64,000 bases of DNA from Lasioglossum baleicum (Eukaryota > Arthropoda > Insecta > Hymenoptera > Halictidae). Numbering within the stretch: position 1 is the stretch's first letter; each line of letters opens with the position of its first letter. The stretch lies in the NCBI RefSeq assembly GCF_051020765.1, contig NC_134933.1:13303461-13367460 (forward strand). The letters run 5' to 3'. Positions 11,264 to 22,900 of the stretch are shown here, one piece after another. The translations under genes were made by a program, and so were the position numbers. A model generated the notes under the pieces. The model did not search any database. It saw nothing but the letters and a program-made list of their open reading frames with translations, and was not told where the DNA came from.

Positions 11264-13846
11264 ATGTCGAGGGCAAATCATACTCATACGATCGCATCGG
11301 GAATGAACAAAAGCGAGCAAGAACTTTCGTTCACGAACAAAGAAGCGTCCGCCAGCGAGCACAGCATCTCAAGCATAGTTTCAAGCATTTCCACGTCTCA
11401 AGATGAAAACTTTCGCGTGTCGAAACACGCGGAAAACAGTCTCAGAGTCATGGAGAAATATTTGCATAAACAACAATTTACAGATGTCACGTTGATTGCA
11501 GGTAAGTAGGGGAATTCCTTTGTTCCTAAATTTATAATTTCAGTAAAAATTGCTCGAATCGAATATTTCTACGAAGAGAAAGTTACGAATTATGAAAATA
11601 ATATGTGAAATACATCCGCTTGTTTTGTTGTTTGCTTAGGAAATAGACGTTTCCCAGTGCATCGCTTAGTTCTTAGTGCAGGTTCGGAATACTTTGCTGC
11701 CATGTTTACTAGTTCTCTCAGAGAATCGGGTCAAAACGAAGTTGAATTAATGGAAGTAGACGGGAATGCGCTATGGGCTTTGGTCTGTTATTGTTACACT
11801 GGTAAATATTTCTAAAAAGTATAACTTATAGACGCTTAATCTATAAGTATCATAGAATTAATGTACTATTTTTGAACACAGGTTGTATAGAAATAAGAGA
11901 GGATAGCGTAGAAACTCTTTTAGCAACGGCGTGTCTACTACAGCTCAATCCAGTTGTTAAGGCCTGCTGCCAATTTCTTAGGAAACAACTCGATCCCAGT
12001 AATTGCCTAGGAATAAGAGTGTTCGCTGATACACAGGGTTGTCCAGATTTATTAGAATATGCACACGCGTACACAACTAAGCACTTTATGGAAGTTACTA
12101 AGAATCAAGAGTTTTTTTTACTATCTGCTAATGAAGTTGCCAAATTATTAGAATCCGAAGATCTCAATGTACCTTCCGAAGAGACAATTTTTCATGTAAG
12201 ACATAAAGAAAGATAAACAAACATTTCAGTGTTTTCATTCTTAGATTCAACAATTGTAGATAGAAAAACTATTATCGTTACTATTAACTTCAGGCACTTA
12301 TGACATGGTTGGAGTATGATCCGGAAAACAGACAGAAGGAAGCGAGCAGACTATTAAGTCTCGTAAAGCTACCTCTCTTGTCCCCTGCGGTGAGTTAAAT
12401 ATTGTTACTCGTTCATCAAAATTATCTAGACTGTAGATTTGAGTAGACTTTGTTGAATTCGTGCAGTTTATAGCAGACAATATCGAGAGCAACGAAATGT
12501 TCAGAGATCAAAGAGTAGCACAGGAACTAGTCATGGAAGCATTGAAATATCACCTTCTGCCCGAGCGCAGGCCATTACTTCAGTCAGGACGTACAAAGCC
12601 TAGGAAAGCCACTGTAGGTCATATGCTAGCTGTCGGAGGAATGGATGCTAATAAGGGTAATTTTCTTAAACGAGTAAGAAAATAGTTACTTTTTAACTAA
12701 TCGTTATCGCTCTCTTAGGTGCTACTTCTATAGATGCATTTTCCTTGCGCGATAACGCTTGGAAACCAATAGCTGCCATGAGCGGTAGGAGAGTTCAATT
12801 TGGTGCTGCTATCGTGGATAAAAAATTAATTGTTGCCGGTGGAAGGGATGGATTAAAAACATTGAATACAGTAGAATGTTTTGACTTTTCTACTCTTACA
12901 TGGAATACATTGTCTTCTATGAATGTACATCGTCATGGATTAGGTGTAGCTGTATTAGGTGGACCTTTGTACGCTGTCGGTGGTCACGACGGTTGGAGTT
13001 TCCTCGACACGGTAGAAAGATGGGATCCATCTACGCGACAATGGAGTTCAATTTCTCCTATGTCGATACAAAGATCTACGGTTGGCGTGGCTGTACTAAA
13101 CGATAAGTAAGTGCTATTATATGTAGATCGTAATGAATATTCAATTATTGCACCGTAAAATGAAACCATAGGATACGATTATTAGTCTACCGCTAACGTC
13201 ATGCTCGTACTTTTCAGATTATACGCTGTAGGTGGAAGAGATATAAGTTCATGTTTAAATACTGTAGAGTGTTACGATCCGCATACAAATAAATGGACTG
13301 CTTGCGCTCCAATGTCATTACGGAGAGGTGGAGTCGGAGTAGGAGTAGTAAATGGATGTTTATATGCGTTAGGTGGCCATGATGCACCATCCACTAATCC
13401 TAATGCCAGCAGATTTGATTGCGTCGAAAGGTTCGCATATTCGTAGAAATCGCCAATTGATCAATTATATTGTAAACATTAATATCTATATAAATTATTA
13501 GGTACGACCCTAAATCGAATACGTGGACCATGGTAGCGCCAATGAGTGTTCAGAGGGACGCAATTGGCGTTTGTGTACTCGGCGATAGACTTATGGCAGT
13601 GGGGGGCTACGATGGCCAACAATATCTTACCCTTGTCGAGGCATACGACCCACATCGAAACGAATGGGAATCTGTAAGTTTACATAAAATAACATTTAAC
13701 TTTAAAATATTCGAAAAATATTAGAATATGTATTAAACAAAAATTTTTATTTTGAGGTTGCTCCTTTAAAAGCTGGTCGAGCAGGTCCACCATGTGTTGT
13801 TGTAAAGAATTTACCTCGTTTTGGGTGTGATTTTGGATTTGATTAG
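11264..13846 (+). CDS. KLHL5: BTB-BACK-Kelch protein of the KLHL1/4/5 group
   Basis: Nine coding exons join in phase to give 620 residues: 11264-11501, 11640-11801, 11882-12195, 12294-12389, 12467-12656, 12719-13106, 13218-13430, 13502-13673 and 13757-13846. A Ser-rich leader precedes a BTB domain (about 60-175, with FTDVTLIAGNRRFPVHRLVL). A BACK domain follows to about 285. Six Kelch repeats (about 320-612) are marked by the doublets VGGMD, AGGRD, VGGHD, VGGRD, LGGHD and VGGYD. The linker LLPERRPLLQSGRTKPRKAT is diagnostic of the KLHL1/4/5 group. Such proteins act as Cullin-3 substrate adaptors or actin-associated scaffolds; which applies here is not visible. A 12-residue tail follows the last Kelch strand. 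ATG 11264 is the first in-frame start in exon 1, but ATG 11303 or an undetected upstream exon is possible. The symbol is by group, not proven orthology. Confidence 0.93.
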
Positions 13847-14288
13847 TGATTCGATGAAGTTTTATGAATTTGTGATTCGAGAGGACAGCAGCAATATCTT
13901 ACATTTAAATCTGTTTCGAAATTATTACCATTTTTGTACGTAGATAGTAATATATATATTAAGTTTTGTGTGTACTGCCGTAAAATTGTATATACTTATA
14001 TTTACACTTTTTCTATGAACATATTGACATATTATGCAATTGAGAATGGGGCAACTGTAAAGTAGCATGCTATAATCTTAAGGACTTTTTAATAAAAAGC
14101 TTTTCATTATATTTTTTACTCGCATTTTTGTACACATGACAAAACATTTTTACGAAACTCACGATAGGCAGGTATACGTGTGACGATGGAACAATCAGTG
14201 TATATAAGAACGAATTTATTTCTCTCAACGAGATACTGCTTTTATTTATACATGTATTCATATATATTTTGTGAACATACCTTTTTTA

Positions 14289-14298
14289 AATAAATAAA
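14289..14298 (+). promoter_or_regulatory. Polyadenylation signal candidates for the Kelch gene
   Basis: Two overlapping AATAAA hexamers lie about 445 bp after the Kelch stop codon and before the convergent PPME1 coding end. They are the clearest plus-strand signal in this 625-bp intergenic gap. Use of the site is inferred. Confidence 0.45.
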
Positions 14299-14449
14299 AC
14301 GATCATTTTTAACTACCTCACTGAGTGTTTAATTATCGTATTAACAAATTTTACTCATTTTATTTTTTCATTTGCTCTAACAAGCAGGAAAAGTTCTAAA
14401 ACATATATTAATAATGCAAATTAAAAATAACGTTATGCAATTCATAGAA

Positions 14450-14455
14450 TTTATT
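14450..14455 (-). promoter_or_regulatory. Polyadenylation signal candidate for PPME1
   Basis: TTTATT on the plus strand is AATAAA for the minus-strand PPME1 gene, only about 17 bp past its stop codon. A second candidate is at 14358-14363. If the farther one is used, the PPME1 and Kelch transcript ends lie within about 60 bp of each other. Confidence 0.4.
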
Positions 14456-14471
14456 TCAAATAAATGAATCT

Positions 14472-16763
14472 TTACCGTGGAAAGTCGGATGCGGGTTCTG
14501 TAAATTTATGTCTAACCATAAAAGTAGCTATTGCCTCTGCCACTTTATCTGGAACATCTTCGTGCACAGCATGCCCACATGCCGGTAATACTTGCATTTG
14601 AAATTTGCCTAGTAGAGAAAATCGTAATTTTATAAAGGTTTGCGAGAACACAAAAATGTCGACTATTGGGTACCCGATTTTATAATTTTATGAATGAATA
14701 GACATCGGATCTTTATGCATTCATGACAAAGTGAATAAATGCAATTTAAGACAGGAAAAATATTCGAAGAATTTAAACGTACTACTGCATTATTTTGAAT
14801 CTATTAGACATATTAAGAAAGAAAATGAATTTCTATTTCACTTCACATTGTTGCAATTTAGGTAGAAAATTTTTATTTTGCATAAAGATGTCTATTTATG
14901 AATGATAAAGTTCACATTTACTCTACCTTGCATCTGACCAACGGTAAGTTCTCGATCTAATCTATCGACACCAGCCAAAAGTAGTACTTTTGGAACCGGT
15001 ACGTTTAAGAATGCAGTTGATAATCCTTTAAACCAACCAGACCAATGCTGTTCAGTTTTCGATAAGTCTATTCTCCAAACATATTTTTTCGTGGGAAGGG
15101 TAGCAGTGGTCTGGGATGGTGGTGGCATATTTACAGGTTCTTCCTCTTGAATAATATCTTCTCGTGGAATCGTTGTCTCTATATTACACTCGCATGACGA
15201 TTGTGATAGTATACCAATGTCGTGTGTAGCTAATTTATTAGTTTCGATGCTAAAACATATGAGAAAATATGACATTTAAATTACAGAAAACTAAGATGTA
15301 TAGCATCGATACAATTTATATGTGTAAACTCACTTTTTTATTTGTCCAGGAACCGATACCTTAGCTGATTGTACATTACGGATTTGGCCACTTCGTACAC
15401 TAAAATGTGGATAATTAGAGATATTCTTCTGTAACCTTGGGTTTGATTATACAACACAAATATGTAACATATTAAAGAGGTAAATAACATTTTAGGTTGC
15501 AGAGAATCAGCCAAAAATGTCTTCCTTCTGAAAAATGTGCTCAGAATAGCAAATTTTGTTAACTATCAAAAGTGAGATGTACAGAAGAATGCAACACTGT
15601 AGCGTTTTCTTTTTTAGAAAAATTTAAAGTACTTACCACCATTCCACAGCTTGAGGTATAGAACTAAAACTAGCTGGTCGAGATCTTAAAAAGCTTTGCA
15701 TAGATGTCAACGCATCCATAGCTGTTCCCTCAACCACATCGATAACTCCTAAGCCACATAGATTTGGAATTAATGGAGCAGCTCTAACAGCTACTGCACC
15801 ACCCATACTATGACCCACAAGTACTATAGAACTATCTTCTGTTGTCGATGCCCTTATAACTTCAGCAACATCTCTAACCGTCAAATAAAAATATCAAAAT
15901 AAGTTTACGGTCTCGATATACGCTCCTGTCCATAAGTCACTGGATGCTTATTCAAATTTGGATACAGATGATTTACATGTTAGAGAACATATCCTATATT
16001 TCTATCTAATCAAAATAAAACAATCAAATCGAGCTGGAAGCTTGTATTCTTTAATTACCATTTTGTCGAAGTAAGCGTCCAGTGATTTATGGATGGGAGT
16101 GTATACAGGAACCGCTTCGATCGCTGCATAAACAAACATTATGATGTTTAAACAGAGAAATGTTTTACTCACTCTGCTAAAGTTTCTGCAGACAAATCTT
16201 CTTCGTTATCTGTGCACGAGTCTCCGTGTCCTCTAAGATCAATTGCCATAACTTTACATACTATCATGGTCATAATCGATTTCTAAAACGTTCAAAATAC
16301 ATAAGCATTCCTGGATTGAAAATGCAAATTAATTGCTACTTACAGTGAATTCTGCCCATGTTAACGCGCTATAGCCGCCTCCGTGTAACAATACTAACGT
16401 TGGTCCTTCTGTCCCTTTGGTATAAATATGAAATGTACCAGTTTTTATTGTCACATCTTCGGAATGATCGAAATAAGGAATCCATTGAACAGGCTCGTAA
16501 TCCCTCTTACGCTGAAATCCTTTGGACTTGCTAACCCTGTAAATTAGAAAATTGAGAACACAGCGAATGACTAGTCAGCATTAATATTTTATGTTAAATA
16601 TACGTTTAAACAATGTTATCGTCGTGCCACATAGAGAATGAGCTTTCAGTTATGGAGATGAATTTTTCTGATCCACATAACAGACTAACCTAGAGCCGAT
16701 TCCAAAATTGACACCCGTCGGTGGTAGTTTTGATTTCAAAATCGACTTTTGGAGGGAAGACAT
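14472..16763 (-). CDS. PPME1: Protein phosphatase methylesterase 1 (PME-1)
   Basis: Seven exons on the minus strand join in phase to give 379 residues: 16763-16690, 16536-16344, 16282-16173, 15873-15637, 15399-15334, 15249-14927 and 14608-14472. The enzyme is an alpha/beta-hydrolase that removes the methyl ester from the C-terminal leucine of the PP2A catalytic subunit. Visible signatures are the oxyanion-side LLHGGG, RGHGDS, and the nucleophile elbow GHSMGGA with Ser148. The block IDVVEGTAMDAL carries Asp171, and CGHAVHED carries His347, completing the triad by comparison with the human enzyme. A Ser/Pro/Glu-rich segment of about 45 residues before KYVWRIDL sits where the human protein has an acidic disordered loop, but the sequence is diverged. 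Intron 3 carries a Tc1-like MITE and intron 6 a hAT-like MITE. The gene is convergent with the Kelch gene. Confidence 0.95.
14695..14894. mobile_element. hAT-like MITE in PPME1 intron 6
   Basis: The inverted ends TAGACATCGGATCTTTATGC (from 14699) and, read inward from the right, TAGACATCTTTATGC differ by a small deletion. TTTATGAA occurs at 14687-14694 and again at 14895-14902, so the 8-bp duplication survives with four extra bases (TGAA) at the left junction. The interior is similar to the element at 56398-56777 and to the fragment near 23.8-24.0 kb in reverse orientation. Confidence 0.65.
15917..16105. mobile_element. Tc1-like MITE in PPME1 intron 3
   Basis: A 189-bp non-coding element has about 34-bp inverted ends: left TATACGCTCCTGTCCATAAG, right read inward TATACACTCCCATCCATAAA, both continuing CACTGGA(T/C)GCTTA. 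It is bounded by TA. The ends resemble in layout those of the Tc1-like remnant in Trpml intron 1 (a TACACTC start and CATAAGT at the same offset), so the two may be distantly related families. Confidence 0.75.
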
Positions 16764-17610
16764 GTTAGTATTTAGCAGGCGCCTCTGCTCTAATAATAAT
16801 ACTATTTATATTGAATCGCTTTCGTTTTTACTGTTTTCATAAACACATTACAAAACTGTTATATAGCTGCTCTAACCACATTGAACCACATACATATGAA
16901 ACAATACCAAAATACGTTCTGACAGTTTGATGCCGTTACTAAATACTGCGATCACTGTTTCTATCCTTGATATGGAATGTTTCAGGGAATTTATGGTTAT
17001 TGCAGCGTCTCCTTACATTTTTACCGAGCCAATTTGCTCAAGTTATCCGATGCTGGTATTGGAAATTTACAGTTACTTCTTCCTGATCAGAAATTCAACC
17101 CACAGAAATCTACAGCAACCATTAAAGGTTGAACAACGCAAGGAAGTTTATTAGCCAATCAAATAAGATAAATATTTTGATTTTGAAAATTTGACTATCA
17201 ATTCAAGTTTTCTACAGTTATTTATCCTTCCTTCCAAAGACTGTTTAGACGATTAGTTCTTGGTTCGAGAATGAATAAGCACCAAATAAGTACAGACTCA
17301 AGGTCCCTATTTATGTACAGACATTTTATGCGCATTTTTTGTCTAGGATTCAAGGTTACGTTTATCGGTGCAACCAGGTGCAACATTATCGATAGTTTGT
17401 AAAATTCGTGGTGTTAGAAAGAACCGAGTACAATCTCTGATCTCGTCGGTGGCATATTATTAGCACGAATAAAAAATTTTATACTCCGTTCGCAATACTT
17501 GTATTTAATATGATTTGGCGGAAACAATAACATTTATAAAGTCTTTTTTTACGTATCGAAAAAATTACTTATTCGTATATTTTAATATTTGCGATGATCT
17601 GACAATGAAA

Positions 17611-17907
17611 CAAAAGTTGATCAGTTTTCGATTGGATATAAATTGCAATAAAAAAAGTTTGAAAATTTTGTTTGTTGTTGTGAAGGCCACCTTCATTTTT
17701 TTTAAATGGCACTTCAAGGTCATTCGAAGGTCATGGTACATATATAGGTCGTTGAATTCGTTTTGATACGGGCTCTAGCACTGTTAAAAAATACAAAGTA
17801 CCATTTAAACAAATTATGGTGGCCCCTTGACAATAATTTTAAAAAATTCGAACTTTTTTTTTATTGCAATAATGTATAGCCAATCGAGAACTGATCAACT
17901 TTTGTTG
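17611..17907. repeat. Imperfect 300-bp inverted repeat
   Basis: The left arm (about 17611-17663) begins CAAAAGTTGATCAGTTTTCG and is repeated in reverse complement at about 17847-17907. The arms share more than 50 bp with a few mismatches and an A-run length change. The interior is AT-rich and includes AAGGTCATTCGAAGGTCATG. It looks like a decayed foldback or MITE; no target duplication is evident. Confidence 0.65.
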
Positions 17908-17994
17908 AAAATATTTTTTGTCACGTAGCATTTATATTTACTATAGTGACTGTATACTAAGAACTGAATCCGTATACTTCATTTTTACTAGTGA

Positions 17995-18086
17995 GATGAT
18001 GTAGGTTCTGATCTAGGCTACAGATGATACATATAGGTTTTGATCTAGGCTAAAGATGATGTATATAGGCTCTGTTCCATGCTAAA
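17995..18086. repeat. Three-copy tandem repeat, unit about 33 bp
   Basis: The motif GATGAT, a TA-rich spacer, AGG, then TTCTGATCTAGGCTA or variants occurs three times in a row with decay in the last copy. It lies just upstream of the likely CFDP1 first exon. Confidence 0.6.
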
Positions 18087-18270
18087 TGTATGTATGTACA
18101 TATTTAGGAAATAGTGGGCGACTGATCTGATTTAAAACTCCAGGCCTGGGAGCAGAGATTTCCTCTCTGCCGCGATAGGAAATTTCGTCTCTGATCAAAA
18201 CCACTCTCATTTCATCTCTGATTATTCTCCTGAACTGCCCTGAAGAGGACACCGAAGACTGAAGACGCAA

Positions 18271-18306
18271 ATGAAAATGGCGGACAATGCACAACGAAGA
18301 AATTGA
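18271..18306 (+). other. Upstream ORF in the probable 5'-UTR exon of the CFDP1-like gene
   Basis: An 11-codon frame (MKMADNAQRRN then stop) lies just before a good splice donor (exon end 18312, GTAAGT). The matching acceptor is TTACAG ending at 18864, so the coding exon begins about 18865 and the 5'-UTR intron is 18313-18864. The inner ATG (AAAATGGCGG) has favourable context. This exon join is inferred from splice sites only. Confidence 0.45.
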
Positions 18307-18894
18307 CGAATCGTAAGTCGATTTGTATTCTTCGAGTGTTAATTTTTGTGATCTCTCACGTGCAATCTGTGTTTTATTTTCACGTATTTACGAAACGATT
18401 ATTGATCTTCATTCTAATCACGTTAGTACGCAAGAGGATAGCAAAAAACAACCGGACTGAAAAGATATTTTTAATTAAATATATATCTGACGAAAGTTCC
18501 GGAAGGTGGTTCGTCGAGCAACCGAATTTTTTGCACGAAACGTCGTATTTATTTTGCTGAGACCATACGTAAGTCCCCGATATAGCGAACAGTAATAACT
18601 TGTTTATCAGCTTGTGATCACTTGCAAAATTGCACATGTCAAAGAGGTTAGGACGTGCAGTTTTGTATACGATACAAAAGAATGTTTAAAATTCAAAGAC
18701 GCTTATTATTCTTAATTTACGTAAATCACAGTTTCTGTTTTAGTTGACTAGTGTAACATGGATTGATTAAAAAAAGTTTTATCATGATCGTAAACTGACA
18801 ATGTTGTTTGTTACGATTGGGGTATTTTAATGAAAGAAAGTTCTACAAATTGTTTTTATTACAGGTATAATAACTGATTAAACTTTATTCTAAT

Positions 18895-19958
18895 ATGACC
18901 AAAGAACATCAGTTACCTTCTGATTCTGATGAAGACGATGAAGATTATGTTCCCGACGGTGCTGACAGTGAACCTGTCTCGGAAGTAGAATCTGAGGGTG
19001 ACGCGGAAAGTGGGCCAGAGGATGAGAATGATGAAAATAAAAGAGAAACTACGAAGAAACAAAGAAAAAAGAGAAATAAAGTTATAAAATCGAAAGCTAA
19101 AACACATAGGTCAGGAAGAAATGTGAGGGCTGACAGTGAAGAGAAAGAGAAAGAACAAATTGAAGAGTCGAGCGAAAAGAAGAAAATTACAGAAGAAGAA
19201 GAAAAGAAAAGAGCTGATTCACTTTGGGCAGATTTTATGAAAGATACATGTAATTGTTTGCATCCACAATTTGATTTGTTCAAGCAACATCTTAGATTAA
19301 TAGAGGTGTGTGAAAACCCGACTTATCTCTCCCCGATACCTTCCGAACTCCCAACCATTGAATACCTAGCATTTTCGGGTTCTCGCACACATCTAGTAAT
19401 TAATCATTCTTACCAATGTTTACTGTGTCTTTGTTTGTTGCAGCAACTGTTCCTAAAGCTAAACCTCAAAACTCGACAAACAAGACGAAAGAAAAATCTC
19501 CACCATTGGAGAAGCCAAAAGTAGAAGAAAAAGTTAAGATAACTAAAGTCTTTGAGTTTGCTGGAGAAGAAGTTAAGGTTGAGAAGGAGGTATCGATAGA
19601 TTCGGCTGAAGCTAGACTGTCTCTTTCTTCAGCAGAGAATTCAGATAAGACTGGGAATTCTGCTACACCTGCAGGAAAAGGATCTGGAAGAGAGAAAGGT
19701 TTTAAACGAGCTGGTTTAGGAGGTATCTCCTCGGTTCTGGGTCAGATAGGAAAAAAAGCAAAAATCAGTACGTTAGAAAAGTCGAAACTGGACTGGGATA
19801 ATTATAAAAAGGAGGAAAACCTGGAGGAAGAGATTAGCACCCATAACAAAGGCAAAGGTGGCTATTTGGAGCGTCAAGACTTTCTGCAGAGGGCAGATCT
19901 GCGACAGTTTGAAATTGAGAAACAATTGCGCAATGCCAACAGACGCGGCACACGGTGA
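18895..19958 (+). CDS. CFDP1: Craniofacial development protein 1 homologue (BCNT/Swc5 family)
   Basis: Two coding exons, 18895-19249 and 19444-19958, join in phase (TCA at the junction) to give 289 residues, near the usual 290-300. The N-terminal 115 residues are highly acidic and then Lys/Glu-rich, typical of this family. The C-terminal BCNT-C domain (about 210-289) is clear: AGLGGISSVLGQIGKKAKIS, TLEKSKLDWDNYKKEE, HNKGKGGYLERQDFL and RQFEIEKQLR. Family members are the Swc5/SRCAP-complex subunit that supports H2A.Z deposition by binding histones through the acidic N-terminus; Drosophila calls it yeti. A probable non-coding first exon lies near 18.25-18.31 kb. Long antisense frames across the acidic region are low-complexity shadows. 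Confidence 0.93.
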
Positions 19959-22900
19959 ATTTCTGGCGAAACCCGCGCACGTGTCTTCTCCCTGCTGGTG
20001 AGGGTTAGTGTTGATATTAAAAGTTCTACCTTTCCTTAAACTTGCCAGTTATCGGCGCTTGTAACGTGTATATTTAGTTTTAATTCCTGTAAAACTCATC
20101 AATTTCTCGTAGCATATATAGAAATGTGATTGACTCGCTTGGCTTGATAATCGGCTGGATCTGTTTACAATACGGTCGAAAGCCAACTCTGTGAGAAGAG
20201 ACTGACCATTCCAATCTATCGAGGATAATACGGTGTGTTACATAATAATTTAATTGACTATCTGCTAGCTAGGCTCTATGTATCGCAGTATAGTAGGGTC
20301 TCGACTATATCACAGAACTTCGCATCGAAGCCGGATGTTTGAAGCTTGATGCTTCAGAAACCATATATTCTAATAACAAAATGCTCCAGAAACGTTTTTA
20401 TTCCGTTTCCGTGAAAAAAACGACTAACGCAGTATAGATAGTATAGGATCTAATGAGAATCTGTTTGAATGGTGAGCGAATACTTGCGAGTATGTGTCTT
20501 AGAAACGATCATGACATTAGTTTCATTTTACAACCACTGCCTTCGGCGAGTCATGCAAGACATGTTACCATATTTATAAGAGAGGTACATAAGACGAAAG
20601 CACAGACCGTTGTTAGCCTTTAGGTAGTTAATGCTGTGTCACTTCTGACCCATATCAGAATTTGTATTATCTAGATGTTTTTAATTACACTGACGACACT
20701 AATGTCGCATTTCAATAACTATTGAAGTTCGCACTCGTGTTCATGCATAAAAACCTACAAGAGCAGTTTCTTGAAATAAATGTATCGAATCGTATTACCT
20801 AATTATACTTTAGGTAAAAAGAAGAAAATATCTTGTTTAAAAAATGCAACTGATTACAGTTGCATCTTGAGTGTGACAAAGACATGGTCAGAAGTGACCT
20901 GGCGTCGGAACGAGGGTTGAAGCTAACCATAGCAATGATTTTATACTTTTTCAGCGATATATGTACCCATTAATTACGTATATGTACTTGCTAATCACAG
21001 AATGATTTTCTGTGCGAAATACTTCGTTATGGTTTAATCGATGTTTGTATTAAACTGACAACTATAATTCTTGGCTCAGGATACAGTTTCTATAATATCC
21101 GTAAACTATATCGTACAGATATCAGGCATGCTTGTAGCCAACTAAGTATCTTCAAATAACAAATAAACAATGCTGTGTAACGGATGTTTCATGTATTGTA
21201 TCTTGACATTAGAGAATTAAATGATGACGATAAGGTCTACAGATGTACGTATTGGCCGAGAATAGTATCCGATGGAACTTATTCTTCGTCGAGTCCTTCG
21301 TTTATAATGTATTTTTTTTATCACGAAATAAACCTTTAGTACTTCAAATGTTCTATAAGGAAATCCTTGCTTGCTGTGTACACTGATTTAACATTATTAT
21401 TGTATATTATTATTATTATAAATTTAATCTAACACGCTTTTCCAGAGAAAATTCATCAATTTATTAAAATTGACGAGAAAAGAAAATTTTCTGTTTAGCC
21501 TCTATTTCTAGTAATCGAAACAAAAATTTGTATTTTATATAAAAATCCGCATTGATCCCCATTTTTGAAACATTCCATGCATTCTAAATTTTAACTCTCT
21601 GAATCTGATTCTCTGACACATATGCAAAGAGATGACATAAGTTTGTTTCTCTGTTTGTTTTCTCTTCGACTCTTGTGTTTTTTCTTTCTCCTGTCATCCC
21701 GATTTTTAGAGCTGTTAGTCGTCGTTTTCTCGTTGTTGTCACAATGGCAAATTGTCTTCTTATCCTGACACTTTTTCCGCCTCCAATTTGAGAATTTATT
21801 CGAGGCCAGGCTTCTCACACTATAATAAACATTATTGAAAATATTTTGGAGAACATGCTTCGTCAACCTGATATTTTTATTAAATAAACTATATTTTATT
21901 ATTTAAAATTCGATAAAGATGGCTAATTTTAAAATCTGTTGCATTGATAATTTCGAAATCAGAAAAATAACTTTCCCACTCTTTATTTTCAAAAATGGAA
22001 TATGTACAACTTATTTTAATGTGATCGATTAACAAATATAAAAATGAATTTGGCAATGCAAAGTCGAATTTTATAATAACCATGTTTCCTTCTTAGAAAA
22101 TATATAATTTCATAGTCTAAATTGAACTAATGTTGGTGTACGATGTCTTTCGCCGATCTATGCAGGTTTATCGAGTTAGCTGAAGTATCGGACAATATTC
22201 TCGAGTTTAGTATCAGTAGCTATCTGCTGATTCACAGAAATGGCATGGGAATGAGGATCCCGGAGAATGCAAGGTTGGAAAGTAATTGTTACTTCAAGAG
22301 ACGATGCTTTTCAGAAAGTTTGCGACAAAGACGGCAATTTATTGTATTTATTCTCCTCTCACCATATCTTAGGAGATGGGGACGTCGATGTCGAAGATTC
22401 CATGGTTGCTGTTGACGCTTGACACTTTTTACTGCAAATCACATAAACTTTTAAATTTATACTAGAGATTTTCAATTATGTTATTCAACAGACCAGACAA
22501 ACTTGATTTGAATCATAAATTATAGTATTCTAACTTTTACAGGCTCGCGAACAGTCTTACAAAGTCTGTTTTTCAGGTAAACGAGTTCTTCCTATCCATA
22601 TACATATAATAACCACATAAATGTGGTATAATTTTTCAGTTTCAAAAACTTGGATTGGCATAAAGGAATTACAATAAAAAATTCTTTGAAATCTTGTCTG
22701 CCGCAATTATTTATCAAAAATGAAAAGAACTGGTCGCGATTGTTCTGTGATAAAGTGGTTCTACAGTATGGAGGATTAATGATTGCTTACTTATGCGTGG
22801 GAACATAATTCATTTGTTTATGTAATTTTTATTGTAACTATAAAAGTCAATACTTTTTGCAAATTTTTACACCGCTATCTAGTCTTGCTGCTCTCTTTCG

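Larger units (their letters stand above)
16764..18270. other. Divergent spacer between PPME1 and CFDP1
   Basis: This is the shared upstream region of PPME1 (minus) and the CFDP1-like gene (plus). It contains an imperfect inverted repeat at 17611-17907 and a three-copy tandem repeat at 17995-18086. No open frame here resembles a protein. Confidence 0.5.

Noticed and set aside
18945..19283. Minus-strand 112-codon frame rich in Ser and Phe
   Set aside because: It is the antisense of the acidic/Lys-rich low-complexity part of CFDP1.
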